From CAG-390 sp045644325 (GTDB taxonomy: Bacteria; Bacillota; Clostridia; Oscillospirales; CAG-272), in the NCBI GenBank assembly GCA_045644325.1, contig JAZRGT010000031.1, positions 1 through 64,000 on the forward strand: a stretch of 64,000 nt of DNA, given 5' to 3'. The position numbers were made by a program, and so were the translations under genes. Below the pieces are notes generated by a model. The model was not told the origin of the DNA. It saw only the letters and a program-made list of their open reading frames with translations, and did not search any database. Below are positions 1 through 8,526 of this stretch, piece after piece (positions within the stretch are counted from its first letter, which is position 1; each line of letters begins with the position of its first letter).

Positions 1-293
1 ATTTGAACTGTGCGTATAAGATAAGAGCTAATCCAATCAGAACACCTACACCTATTACTAATCCGCTTGCCGCTATGTTGCCTAACGCTTGTATAACCGC
101 ACCAGCAATTATAGCAACACCGACGATAAGCGTTCCAAGACTGACGATCATACAATAAGCCTTTTGGTTTTCCTTCGTGACCTTACGACGATTGTACCAA
201 TGGATCGTGCCGATATTTCCACACAAATTGAAGATACAAAGCAGTACACAAATAACACATAAGAGAATACCATCTTTCTGTTTCGTTAATCAT
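1..293 (-). pseudogene. Frameshifted small membrane protein (DUF3784-like), truncated by window edge
   Basis: No intact reading frame exists here, but on the minus strand an ATG at 293 sits 8 nt behind a clear AGGAG site and a consensus promoter. If one base is removed in the ATTAACG stretch just after the start, the frame stays open to position 1. It then gives two hydrophobic helices around a GTIHWYNRRKVTKENQK segment, a layout like DUF3784-type small membrane proteins. In the present frame translation stops after about 36 codons. It is either a pseudogene or an assembly indel. The gene continues past the window, so its full length is unknown. The family call is by eye. Confidence 0.55.
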
Positions 294-333
294 TTTCGTA
301 CTCCTTTGACAAAAAGGTATAAGTATTTATTTT

Positions 334-362
334 ATTATAGCATATTTTCTCCTTTATGTCAA
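334..362 (-). promoter_or_regulatory. Sigma-A type promoter for the broken membrane-protein gene
   Basis: On the minus strand TTGACA (357-362) is followed after exactly 17 nt by TATAAT (334-339), a perfect consensus. It lies about 40 nt upstream of the AGGAG site of the frameshifted gene. The perfect promoter suggests the gene decayed recently. Confidence 0.8.
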
Positions 363-441
363 TTTGTTATAATCGCTTATTGTGGGTTTATAAGGGTTAT
401 TGAAGTTAAAAGGCGGCAAGGATAAACCTCGCCGCCTTAAA

Positions 442-708
442 TTATTCAGTTAATGATTCTATCGCAATCTGCATCCCAAGCTTAAAAGCATACTCAAAAA
501 TAGCCGCCTCACCAAGACTCATATACTCACTCCAACAATCGTGGAACTTTTCGAAGATCTCTTTCTGCTCATCGGTGAAACTTTTTTCCAAGTCCTCGTG
601 ATTCCTTGACATATACTCGAGCAGTTCTTTCATCTCTTTGAAGTTAGTTTGGCTGTCCTCTTGTGGAATTATGTTTCCATGCCATAGTTCATTAATCATC
701 GATCTCAT
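442..708 (-). CDS. DUF6809-like small protein of mobile elements
   Basis: An 88-residue, mostly helical acidic protein. The opening MINELWHGNI and the pattern of a central helix followed by 'AAIFEYAFKLGMQIAIES' resemble DUF6809-type proteins, common in clostridial integrative elements, with unknown function. Its start overlaps the end of the upstream tnpV by 4 nt (ATGA), so the two are probably translated together. Pairing with TnpV supports an origin in a mobile element. No enzyme motif is visible. Confidence 0.6.
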   Translation of the reverse strand: MRSMINELWHGNIIPQEDSQTNFKEMKELLEYMSRNHEDLEKSFTDEQKEIFEKFHDCWSEYMSLGEAAIFEYAFKLGMQIAIESLTE

Positions 709-1076
709 TTGTAGACTACCTCCTTCAGAACGATCTCCTCAGCACTTGCTTTGATGTTGTTCATCATCTGCACCCAACGCATAGGATAGGAGGCTTTGAG
801 TTCTTCTGTCGCGCCCATTCGTTCTGCCATCTGTGCAATATGTACGTCGATCTGTTTGTGTGCCTGCTCATCAATATTGTGAAGGTGTTCGTTCAAACGT
901 CCTTCGGTCAGCAGGGTGGTATATGTACCTCTGCGGTGCTTCTTGATAAAGTCAAGATGAAGGTGTCCGTATTTTCCGATTTCATAGTTGGATTGCTCGG
1001 AGATTTCAAGCGTCGGATAGTATTGTTCGCCGCGAAGCTCGTATTTAATGCCGTTTTTAGTGATGTACTTTTCCAT
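705..1076 (-). CDS. tnpV: TnpV-type transposon-encoded protein
   Basis: A protein of about 123 residues matching TnpV of Tn4451-type mobilizable transposons: 'NGIKYELRGEQYYPTLE', then 'IGKYGHLHLDFIKKHR' and a C-terminal 'RWVQMMNNIKASAEEIVLKEV'. The ATG at 1076 is chosen because AAAGGA lies 8 nt before it; the ATG at 1082 is too close to that site and the longer frame to 1118 has no site. TnpV's exact role is unknown. No recombinase (TnpX) is present nearby, so this is a leftover or the end of an element that continues to the left. Confidence 0.8.
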   Translation of the reverse strand: MEKYITKNGIKYELRGEQYYPTLEISEQSNYEIGKYGHLHLDFIKKHRRGTYTTLLTEGRLNEHLHNIDEQAHKQIDVHIAQMAERMGATEELKASYPMRWVQMMNNIKASAEEIVLKEVVYK

Positions 1077-1198
1077 AATCATATTCCTTTCGTGTTTCAA
1101 AATTCCTTGTAAACACAAGCGTTTTCGGAATTTTGGGAATATGTTTCGGTGTCATTGGCTCTTCGCCTTAAATTACATCTGGTATGAACATTCCGACC

Positions 1199-1240
1199 AA
1201 ATAAAGGCAATCCGAACTTGTTCGGGTTGCCTTTATTTCT
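1199..1240. terminator. Bidirectional intrinsic terminator
   Basis: A long near-perfect inverted repeat with arms AAATAAAGGCAATCCGAA and TTCGGGTTGCCTTTATTT around a short loop, one G-U pair in the stem, and A/T tails on both sides. It separates the tnpV block from the M28 peptidase gene. Confidence 0.75.
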
Positions 1241-1296
1241 TTGAATATTACTGATGATGAACCTCGCAAACGCTTGCGTTTGCTATAGCGCGCGGC

Positions 1297-3645
1297 TCAG
1301 CTTCCGAGCTGAAATTCGGCGGTCAACCACAGATTGAAATGGAGCTTTTCGCTATCGTTTGCATATTCTGCGGGAATCAGTGCCGTGTAATCGCGCAAGA
1401 CCTCTCTATATTCAACGTCAGCGCCGCCTCCGTTTACCGTAACGGTACATTCGCTGTGCAGCGTGACGGAATATGTTTCTTTATCCCCAAAATGATAGGT
1501 GCGTATGGTGGCGCCGTCGTCAACTGTAAAGGATTCTGCATTGATATTCTTAAAATTAAGATATACCAAAGAATCTTCCGCGTTCTTTTTGACGGTAAGC
1601 ACGTTATTTTCGGAGTAAGCCATCGCTCGAAGCTCAATATTCTGATTTTCTCCCTGCGCAAAATAGTATGCTCCGCTATACTTCATTTCGGGCGCATACT
1701 TGCCGAGCGCGCCGTATGCGTTAAGGTCATAAACACGGTATTCGAAGCTTCCCTCCATATCGCTTACATAAACAAGCGCATCGTCATACGGAAGTGTGGA
1801 GATATTCTGCTTTCCCTGAAGATTTACGCTTGCGTTGGGCTTTATCACGCTTACTGCAAAAAGAACGATCATAGCGCAAGCGAGAATATGAAGCGCACCC
1901 TCCGCCGCTGATACCTTTGCTTCCTTATTTTTGAATGCGCTGACAAGCGAACGGATCGAAAATCTTTCGCAAAGGGGAGTTATACAAATGCCGACCGCGA
2001 ACAGTGACAATGCCAAAACGAAGCCGTAAACGTACGCCATTGTCATACCAAGCGCGGAGGTTGCAAGGAACACGACGGGAATGACGATCGGGAAATACAG
2101 TGCGGTTGCAAGAAGCTCGCAGTGATACGACGCAAAGTCCACCTTCTTTGCGGACGTGATCAGCAGTTCATTTGCAAGCAAAAGAATACCGCTGAAAATG
2201 AACAGATAACTTGCATCGGCTAAAGCGAAGGACAATGCAATACCGAGCGTTGCGTGAAGATACGCAAACGCTCTCGTCATATCTCTGCGCTCGATCTTGA
2301 GCCATTTTGTTGCAAAATGCGTTGTCAGAACACAGATCGCAAGCGCTGTAAGTGCTATGCCGATCACGATGGGGATATTGGAATAGGTGATCGTGCCTAT
2401 CATATGAACGTCGATCACTCCAAACAGAGCCGCAACGAGCTGGAAGAGATAATAGAACAGATAGGTTACACCTGCCGAAAGAGCAAGTCCGATAACGATC
2501 GCAAGTATGCTCTTTACGGTTTTAGCAAAGTTCTTTTGCTTACGGCGGGCTGAAATCAGGACGTTCGCCGCGAGAAGCAAAATTGCTGCTACCGCAAGCA
2601 GGATCACAACGGTGTGGTTATATACGACCGTAGTGAGATTAAGATACGAGAAGAAGATCGCCGACTCATCTGCATCGTAAAGCAGATCGAGATCGTAGCC
2701 ACCAAGCTTATCAATGATCGCGTCAACGATCTGCGCCTGCTGGGAAAGATACGTCATTCCCACTTTTTCGGGAGCATCATTCTGCGTGTGGTAATCCTCT
2801 CCCCCGCCGATGTTCGCCATATTGAGTCCCTGATACGCTTCCTTGAAGTTACTGAAATCCGTACCGTTGGGCATCATATCGTAAACCATCGTTGCAATTG
2901 AGCAGGTGAAGACGTTTTTATTGATCCCAGAGAACAGCTGAACGGTTTTATAGTTATTCGCCGCAGTTTCAAACATAATCAGAGTTCCGTCCGTTCCGCG
3001 CGATTCGAGGTTTGTTCCGAATTTGATGCGATCTACAACATTGTCAAAGCCAGCAAACTCGTTCATAAACGCGTACGAGCCAAAAAGATTGTATTCCTCA
3101 CCGTTGACAAAGCAGAACACAAGATCGTTTGTGAGCATATAGCCGTTTTCCATCTTATCAAGGTAATAGCGAATTGCTTCAAGCATCACTCCGCAAGCAA
3201 CGCCATCATCGGACGCGCCCTGTCCCATAGGAACGGAATCGAAATGTCCCATAAACATAACCGCTTCGCCGCTTCGCTCGCTTCCGTTGGCGGGGATATG
3301 TACGATCACGTTTTTGAGATAGAAGTTCTGATATCTATTCCCATCGTCCGTCGCAACGTAATCCTGAATGATATATGCAGGGGCATCAACGGTATCTCCA
3401 TTGACAACGCCGCAGCTTTCGATTTGATCGACGATATATTCGAGAGCCTTGTCATTGGCTTCTTTATCTATAAGGGATCGAGGGCCGTTTTCGGACAATT
3501 TTTCAATGTGCGCGAGAATATTTTCCTGACTGAAATTCGTGTCATGACGGATCTCTTTGGAGTCAACGACGGACACGACGAACATAAAGCACAGGATAAC
3601 CGCCAACAGAATATTGGCTATTCTGAGTGTTTTACTGTTATTCAT
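1297..3645 (-). CDS. M28-family zinc metallopeptidase with C-terminal multi-pass membrane domain
   Basis: A 782-residue protein with an N-terminal membrane anchor (residues about 8-27), an extracytoplasmic M28 aminopeptidase-like domain (about 40-320) and a C-terminal part with about nine hydrophobic segments, ending in a soluble beta-rich tail. Zinc and catalytic motifs are visible: 'MGHFDSVPMG', 'GASDDG', 'VNGEEYNLFGS', 'GTDFSNF' and 'GEDYHTQNDAPE'. This architecture is known from M28 membrane peptidases of the Fxna/ERMP1 type; substrates in bacteria are unclear. It lies 138 nt downstream of a MarR gene on the same strand with no strong terminator between, so MarR probably controls it. Start ATG has weak AGGAG at about 10 nt. 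Confidence 0.85.
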   Translation of the reverse strand: MNNSKTLRIANILLAVILCFMFVVSVVDSKEIRHDTNFSQENILAHIEKLSENGPRSLIDKEANDKALEYIVDQIESCGVVNGDTVDAPAYIIQDYVATDDGNRYQNFYLKNVIVHIPANGSERSGEAVMFMGHFDSVPMGQGASDDGVACGVMLEAIRYYLDKMENGYMLTNDLVFCFVNGEEYNLFGSYAFMNEFAGFDNVVDRIKFGTNLESRGTDGTLIMFETAANNYKTVQLFSGINKNVFTCSIATMVYDMMPNGTDFSNFKEAYQGLNMANIGGGEDYHTQNDAPEKVGMTYLSQQAQIVDAIIDKLGGYDLDLLYDADESAIFFSYLNLTTVVYNHTVVILLAVAAILLLAANVLISARRKQKNFAKTVKSILAIVIGLALSAGVTYLFYYLFQLVAALFGVIDVHMIGTITYSNIPIVIGIALTALAICVLTTHFATKWLKIERRDMTRAFAYLHATLGIALSFALADASYLFIFSGILLLANELLITSAKKVDFASYHCELLATALYFPIVIPVVFLATSALGMTMAYVYGFVLALSLFAVGICITPLCERFSIRSLVSAFKNKEAKVSAAEGALHILACAMIVLFAVSVIKPNASVNLQGKQNISTLPYDDALVYVSDMEGSFEYRVYDLNAYGALGKYAPEMKYSGAYYFAQGENQNIELRAMAYSENNVLTVKKNAEDSLVYLNFKNINAESFTVDDGATIRTYHFGDKETYSVTLHSECTVTVNGGGADVEYREVLRDYTALIPAEYANDSEKLHFNLWLTAEFQLGS

Positions 3646-3783
3646 TTTATTACTCCTCTTTTGTAATAGAATACGGATTTAATTCCCCGAAAAAGGTCGG
3701 GGGCGCGCGAGCTGACGACTTTGGGCGGTGTTCTTATCTCCCGCAAAATCGCCGACAGTCTTATAATTTGTTAATTGTTAATC

Positions 3784-4221
3784 TTAAGATTTTGTCACTC
3801 TTTCAAGATTATCGCTGATAATCGTCAGGCATCTGTAAAAAGCAATACGCTCTTCCTCCGACAGCCCCGCACCGACCTCATCAAGGATAAAATTAACCTT
3901 ATCACATATTTCTTTACCGATCAATCTGCCTTTTTCCGTAAGTATAATCGGGCTGTTATAACGCTTGGACGATTTGGATTCGCAGACAACGTAGCCGTTT
4001 GTCTCAAGATAGTCAACGGCTCGGGATATCGTCGCCTTATCCTCCTCGCAACGCTCACAAAGCTCGGTTGCCGTTAACGACTCCGAGAGATACAGATAAT
4101 AAAGGCAAGAAACGTGCGTGCTGCGAAGCTCATATTCAGACATCTCCTGATTTTTGAGCTTTTTGATATTTCGGCTGATCTTGACAATCAAAACAGTAAA
4201 GGTTTCAAAACGTTCTTTCAT
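3784..4221 (-). CDS. MarR-family transcriptional regulator
   Basis: A 145-residue protein with the winged-helix pattern of MarR regulators: 'LTATELCERCEEDKATISRAVDYLETNGYV' as the helix-turn-helix and 'KRYNSPIILTEKGRLIGKEI' as the wing and following helix. The ATG at 4221 has AAAGGAGT 5 nt upstream; the longer frame to 4275 would begin inside the promoter and operator, so it is rejected. Two inverted repeats around its promoter suggest autorepression. It likely governs the downstream M28 peptidase; the effector cannot be read from the sequence. Confidence 0.9.
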   Translation of the reverse strand: MKERFETFTVLIVKISRNIKKLKNQEMSEYELRSTHVSCLYYLYLSESLTATELCERCEEDKATISRAVDYLETNGYVVCESKSSKRYNSPIILTEKGRLIGKEICDKVNFILDEVGAGLSEEERIAFYRCLTIISDNLERVTKS

Positions 4222-4237
4222 AATCGACTCCTTTCGA

Positions 4238-4298
4238 CTTGTTGAAGTTTCAACAAGCCTGCTATAGTATACCACAAACTTGTTGAAATGTCAACAAG
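4238..4298 (-). promoter_or_regulatory. MarR promoter bracketed by two palindromic operators
   Basis: Two 20-bp palindromes with the arms CTTGTTGA and TCAACAAG lie at 4238-4257 and 4279-4298. Between and inside them is a minus-strand promoter: TTGACA at 4289-4294 and TATACT at 4266-4271, spacing 17. The -35 box is inside the upstream operator and the second operator covers the transcription start, an arrangement expected for autorepression by a MarR dimer. Confidence 0.85.
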
Positions 4299-4342
4299 TT
4301 TTATAAAATTGCTCTACTATTATTTTGTAAACTTTTTGGCAG

Positions 4343-4376
4343 AGAGAAAAAAAGGAGATAGCCATTGGCTATCTCC
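4343..4376 (-). terminator. Intrinsic terminator of the CARF-nuclease gene
   Basis: On the minus strand a perfect 10-bp stem GGAGATAGCC/GGCTATCTCC with a 3-nt loop (4354-4376) is followed by a run of eight T. It follows the stop of the Card1-like gene by about 40 nt. Confidence 0.85.
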
Positions 4377-4418
4377 TGCTCCGCGAGTCTTATTCGTAAA
4401 TTTCCGTAGCTTACTATG

Positions 4419-5678
4419 TTATCGCGCACCTATTCCGCTGAGTCCACGAAGGAGGCGGGCGAGCGGAGCTTCTCTTTTTTCATGAGCCTGTTCAATTCTC
4501 TTTATACCCATTTCATCCATTCTTTCACGAAGGGTGTCGGGATCACTGCAGGCATGCTCCATATCCGAAGTTACAAGCACCTTTTTTACGATCTCTCTAC
4601 CAAAGAGTTCAGCAACCGTATTGAATTTATAGAGCTCCTCGCTGTCGAAAGTTCCGTTTTTGCAGGAAATGAATACAGGCACAGCACCATACATTGCAAC
4701 GATGTCGACTTCGTTTACAGACCTGTTTTCTTCAGCATCTCTGTCGCTCTCGGGATCCCAGTCAATAACCACGCCGACGCGAATATCGTTAAAGGCACGA
4801 TAACCATCTTCGTTGATTGCCGCAAGCGCAAAAGCCACTCTCAACTCGAGAAGTTGACCTGCCTTAGTCATTATACGCTTGACTCTTTGATTGCTGAATT
4901 TAAAGGAAACGGTTCCGCTTCTCAGACTGTAATACTCAATAATTCCTCTCTCGTTGAGGTTTTTCATAATATCGTGACTAAACAGATATCTGCCTACTCT
5001 TGCCGAGGTCGATGCGTCAAGATCGCAAAGTCTGAATGAGACAGAAAGCGAATCCGGATCCATCATCTCCGAGCAAGCCTCGCCGATGCAGCTCATAGTC
5101 ATATTCCAAGACGCGGGATGGAACTGCCCGTCCGCAGTTCTCGAAGCCTCCCACATTTCTTCAACGTCACGGTGAAGCTCCTCATCGAGCACCCATGGCT
5201 CTTGATAATATCTGTCGTAAGGGTTGTCCACTATCTTGCCGCCGTGCAATGCAATAAGATCGTCTACCGAAACATTAAAGCTTTCAATATCGCAAACTCT
5301 GCCGTCATCATCGCAGTCGATCAGCTTCTTTTTATTAAAATCAAAATAATGACATTGCACCTTGTGGGTCGCCATTATCGAGCCCACAGCCACTAGATAA
5401 AGATCCTCTCCGCCCGTCAGGTCGAAAACACAATCATCATATTGCTTTACTATTTCCTCAAGCACGCCGATTATTTCACGGACGTTATTTCTATCCGCAT
5501 TCATTGCAATAAGCTCGACCGTTTTTTCTCGTTTTTCTATCAAAGGACGCAAAAATTTAAAACTTTCGCGAATCGGCTTGGTATCGTGTCCGACCGTGAT
5601 AACTCGATCCGGGTTGCAAAGCAGAGCATTTGCCACATTCTTAATAACCGATCGGTCAAAGAATTCAACGACTGTCAT
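4419..5678 (-). CDS. Card1/Can2-like CARF-domain nuclease (DUF1887)
   Basis: A protein of about 419 residues. The N-terminal half looks like a CARF ligand-binding fold with the motif 'VFDLTGGEDLYLVAVGS' (about residues 84-100), which in this family contacts cyclic oligoadenylate. The C-terminal half carries a PD-(D/E)XK nuclease core: Glu in 'GQLLEL' (about 278), 'NEVDIVA' (about 322) and 'VFISCKNG' (about 335-342). DUF1887 enzymes known as Card1/Can2 are ancillary nucleases of type III CRISPR and cut DNA and/or RNA when activated. No cas gene or array lies in this window. The ATG at 5678 has GGGAGG 8 nt upstream; the gene has its own promoter and terminator. Confidence 0.85.
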   Translation of the reverse strand: MTVVEFFDRSVIKNVANALLCNPDRVITVGHDTKPIRESFKFLRPLIEKREKTVELIAMNADRNNVREIIGVLEEIVKQYDDCVFDLTGGEDLYLVAVGSIMATHKVQCHYFDFNKKKLIDCDDDGRVCDIESFNVSVDDLIALHGGKIVDNPYDRYYQEPWVLDEELHRDVEEMWEASRTADGQFHPASWNMTMSCIGEACSEMMDPDSLSVSFRLCDLDASTSARVGRYLFSHDIMKNLNERGIIEYYSLRSGTVSFKFSNQRVKRIMTKAGQLLELRVAFALAAINEDGYRAFNDIRVGVVIDWDPESDRDAEENRSVNEVDIVAMYGAVPVFISCKNGTFDSEELYKFNTVAELFGREIVKKVLVTSDMEHACSDPDTLRERMDEMGIKRIEQAHEKREAPLARLLRGLSGIGAR

Positions 5679-5717
5679 ATGACCACCTCCCAAGTTTTTA
5701 AAAAATTCGACAAAATC

Positions 5718-5770
5718 ATTATAACATAATAATCCTTTATTGTCAACAAAAATCGTGCATCGGCACGATT
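5718..5770 (-). promoter_or_regulatory. Promoter of the CARF-nuclease gene with upstream inverted repeat
   Basis: TTGACA (5741-5746), 17-nt spacer, TATAAT (5718-5723) on the minus strand, a perfect consensus. Just upstream of the -35 box is the inverted repeat AATCGTGC-ATCG-GCACGATT (5751-5770), which could be an operator or the end of a terminator stem. Confidence 0.8.
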
Positions 5771-5790
5771 ATTTGGTTTATTTGGCAATA

Positions 5791-5827
5791 AAAACATCCC
5801 CCGACACATATTCCGTGCATCGGAGGA
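5791..5827 (-). terminator. Intrinsic terminator after the MORN lipoprotein gene
   Basis: On the minus strand an imperfect stem TCCTCCGA/TCGGGGGA spanning 5797-5827 is followed closely by a short T-run (complement of 5791-5794). It lies 20 nt beyond the stop codon of the MORN gene. Confidence 0.6.
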
Positions 5828-5846
5828 TTAAATAATCGATACAGTC

Positions 5847-7529
5847 TTAACTCTGAAAAACGTCGTTTTTCCACTGTCCTTCAAAGACCGTGCCGTATGG
5901 GTTGATATATTTTCCGTAGCCGTGGCGTTTGTTGTCAAGCCATTCGCCCTCGTAGGATGAGCCGTCGTACCAATCCATCCTTCCGTAGCCCGTACGGATG
6001 CCGTTTTCCCACGCGCCGACGTAAATGCTTCCCGTATCGTATTTGTACGTGCCCTCTCCGTGGCGTTTGCCGTCGAGCCAGCTGCCGCTATATACGCTTC
6101 CGCTGACATAATACATAGTTCCTTGGCCCGTGCGAACGCTGTCTACGAAATCGCCCTCGTAAACGTCGCCGCTTTTCCATATGTATTTACCGTAACCGGT
6201 GCGCGTGCCTTCAACGAAGTCGCCGATATATTTATCGCCTGCCGCCCAGGTATAAGTACCCTTGCCCGTGCGCTCGCCCTTCAGCCAATCGCCCTCGTAG
6301 ACGTTGCCGCTCGTCCAGGTATATTTGCCCGCGCCGTGGCGGTCGCCGTTGACGAAAACACCCTCGTAAACATCGCCCGAGGTGTAGACAATCTTGCCAA
6401 CGCCGTTCGGAATGCCACGCTCGAGATATCCCGTGTAAGTACCGTATGAAAGCGCGTAATTCGTCACGTTGCCAGTAACATTCTGCTTTTTCTGCTCTTG
6501 ATCGAGATACTCGGACGTTAAATGACGTGTTTCATCAAGAAAAGCATGCGCATTTGCGTCAAGCTCCTCGTCCCAGCCGATCAGATACGCGGTCAGCGCA
6601 TCGACCTCAGCACCGTTGCCCATCAGGCTTCCGTCCAGATACTTATCCGCAAGCCGGACTACCTCATCGGGATAATAGAAGTCACGCGCGCCGTAAAGGT
6701 GACAGAGCTCGTGGCGGAAGGAGTCGTTACTGGAGGAAAAGAGAGTGACACGCTCGCTTTGCGTACCGGTTGTCCAGCTCGCATAGGCTCTGCCCGGCTT
6801 ATTGATCGCAAAAACGATGGGATTCGAATCTCCGCCGTATATGTCTTGGAGCGTCTTTTGCGCGCTCTTAAGATTTTTAAGACCGAGCGCGGAAAGCGCA
6901 GCCTCCTGCCAATCGTCATCGGTATTTGCGGTATCTACCAACACCGCGATATCGACGACCGTATAGGAAAACGTGACATCAAGCGTCTTTCCGTATTTTT
7001 TCGCATCGGATTCAAGCGACTTTTCCTGACTCGCGAGTGATACCTGAAGCTCGCTCTTTGCCTTTGCATCCCAAGCCGACACGGTATCATTGACCAAGAA
7101 AACGTGTACGTTGACGCGACCGAGAAGCTCGGGGCAGTTTCCGCTGTCCTTTGCGATAAGATAAACGTGATCGGCAAATTCCGCGGGCGGCTCGGTAACC
7201 TCGGGCGCAGCCGTCGTTTCGGGAGCGCGTGTGGTTTCGGGAGCCCGAGTCGTTTCGGTGGAACGCGTTGTTTCCCCATCGGTTTCGGGAGAAACCGTCG
7301 TTTCGGGTGTGTTGACAGTAGCATCGGTCTCCTGTGCAGTCTCGGGGGAGGAGGTCGTTTCATCTATAGAATAGGTGGGCGTTGGCAGCTCGGTTCTCGC
7401 CGAGGTGCGCGGTGCCGTGTAATCCGAAAGGAAGGATTCAACGAAGAAGTCGCAGGATGAAAGTGCGCCGGCTGCGCAGAGCAGCGATAGCATCAGCGCA
7501 GCGATTCGCAATATATTTTCAGATTTCAT
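5847..7529 (-). CDS. Lipoprotein with metalloprotease-like domain and C-terminal MORN repeats
   Basis: A 560-residue secreted lipoprotein: signal peptide with lipobox ending at Cys26, a Thr/Pro/Glu-rich linker to about residue 118, a globular domain with 'FRHELCHLYGARDFYYP' (about 271-287), then about eight and a half MORN repeats of 23 residues (YxG-(D/V)(F/W)-x-G-x-RxGxGxYxxxxG) from about residue 368 to the end. HELCH followed by GARD fits a zinc metalloprotease signature of the HExxHxxGxxD kind. MORN repeats usually bind membranes or peptidoglycan-linked partners. It overlaps the upstream NagD-like gene by 1 nt (TAATG), hence one transcript. Substrate unknown. Confidence 0.8.
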   Translation of the reverse strand: MKSENILRIAALMLSLLCAAGALSSCDFFVESFLSDYTAPRTSARTELPTPTYSIDETTSSPETAQETDATVNTPETTVSPETDGETTRSTETTRAPETTRAPETTAAPEVTEPPAEFADHVYLIAKDSGNCPELLGRVNVHVFLVNDTVSAWDAKAKSELQVSLASQEKSLESDAKKYGKTLDVTFSYTVVDIAVLVDTANTDDDWQEAALSALGLKNLKSAQKTLQDIYGGDSNPIVFAINKPGRAYASWTTGTQSERVTLFSSSNDSFRHELCHLYGARDFYYPDEVVRLADKYLDGSLMGNGAEVDALTAYLIGWDEELDANAHAFLDETRHLTSEYLDQEQKKQNVTGNVTNYALSYGTYTGYLERGIPNGVGKIVYTSGDVYEGVFVNGDRHGAGKYTWTSGNVYEGDWLKGERTGKGTYTWAAGDKYIGDFVEGTRTGYGKYIWKSGDVYEGDFVDSVRTGQGTMYYVSGSVYSGSWLDGKRHGEGTYKYDTGSIYVGAWENGIRTGYGRMDWYDGSSYEGEWLDNKRHGYGKYINPYGTVFEGQWKNDVFQS

Positions 7530-8317
7530 TATTCCTCAACAGTAGCCTTAAGAATATCGCCAATTCCGTTGAAAATATACTTCGGACGGTAGGGGAAGTT
7601 GCCGATATCCTCGCGCGCGGTTACGCCCGTGAGAACAAGGATGGTGTCAACATTCGACTCGATGCCCGCAATAATGTCGGTATCCATTCTGTCGCCGATG
7701 AAGGCGATATCCTCGGAGTGACAGCCGAGACGCTTGAGTCCGTGGCGGATCATTACGGGGTTGGGCTTGCCGACGAAGTACGCCTTCTTACCCGTCGCGA
7801 TCTCGATGGGAGCAACGAGAGAGCCGGTCGCGGGCATAATTCCGCGATCGGTCACGCCGACGGTGTCGGGGTTGGTGCCGATGAGCTTCGCGCCCGCGTT
7901 GACGAGTGCGATAGCCTTCTCTATCTTTTCAAAGCAGTAGGTGCGTGTCTCGCCGACAACAACGTAATCGGGATTAACGTCGTTCATATAGATGCCCTGA
8001 TCGTACATCGCCTTCGAAAGCGAAGCCTCGCCGATAACGTAAGCGGTACATCCGGGCGCCTGGCTGTGGAGAAATTCCGCAGTTGCCATCGCGCTGGTGT
8101 AGAAATGGTCGGGCGTGACCGAAAGTCCCATTCTCTCGAGCTTCATCGAAAGCTCGTGGGGAGTTCTTTCGGGCGAGTTGGTCAGAAATACGAACTTTTT
8201 GCCGTTATCGAGCATCCAGTTGACGAATTCGCGAACACCGTCGAGGATCTTATCTCCGTGGTAGGTAACTCCGTCCATATCGCAGATAAATCCCTGCTTT
8301 TCCAAAATGTTTTTCAT
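7529..8317 (-). CDS. HAD-IIA family (NagD-like) phosphatase
   Basis: A 262-residue cytoplasmic HAD hydrolase. Motif I 'ICDMDGVTYHG' (about 11-21), motif II 'FLTNSPERTP', the C2-type cap, motif III Lys in 'FVGKPNP' and motif IV 'IGDRMDTDI' all fit the NagD/UmpH/phosphoglycolate-phosphatase subfamily. Such enzymes dephosphorylate nucleotides or sugar phosphates; the exact substrate is not visible. Full-length for the family. It is translationally coupled to the downstream MORN lipoprotein, an unexpected pairing that may be only transcriptional. Its leader carries repeat R1. Confidence 0.9.
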   Translation of the reverse strand: MKNILEKQGFICDMDGVTYHGDKILDGVREFVNWMLDNGKKFVFLTNSPERTPHELSMKLERMGLSVTPDHFYTSAMATAEFLHSQAPGCTAYVIGEASLSKAMYDQGIYMNDVNPDYVVVGETRTYCFEKIEKAIALVNAGAKLIGTNPDTVGVTDRGIMPATGSLVAPIEIATGKKAYFVGKPNPVMIRHGLKRLGCHSEDIAFIGDRMDTDIIAGIESNVDTILVLTGVTAREDIGNFPYRPKYIFNGIGDILKATVEE

Positions 8318-8359
8318 AGTTTTCTCCCTAATTTTATTGTTTTATAAATATTTTAATTC

Positions 8360-8526
8360 AATCCGTTTTTTCGGGGGCTTTGCCTCCGAAAAAACACCGC
8401 TAAGACGAGCCGGGGCGAGTCCGCGCGCCGAGGGGAGCTGTCAAAATCTTTGATTTTGACAAGCGGCGATAAGCGCGCGAATCCCCGCCGAGCAGTTTTC
8501 AATTGTAAAACGCAGTTTTACAATTG
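8360..8526 (+). repeat. Interspersed repeat R1, copy 1
   Basis: A roughly 167-bp element in the leader of the NagD-like gene. It opens with AATCCGTTTTTTCGG and a hairpin closing in CCGAAAAAAC, has a GC-rich middle with GTCAAAATC/GATTTTGAC arms, then GCGGCGATAAGCGCGCG, and ends in the palindrome CAATTGTAAAACGCAG...TTTTACAATTG (8500-8526). Copies lie at 23452-23529 and, inverted, at 48668-48837. Here its end supplies the last four codons of the neighbouring thioredoxin-like gene. Confidence 0.8.

Noticed and set aside
3684..3702. CCCCGA/TCGGGG hairpin between MarR and M28 genes as terminator
   Set aside because: Short stem without a T-run on either strand; read-through from MarR is more likely.
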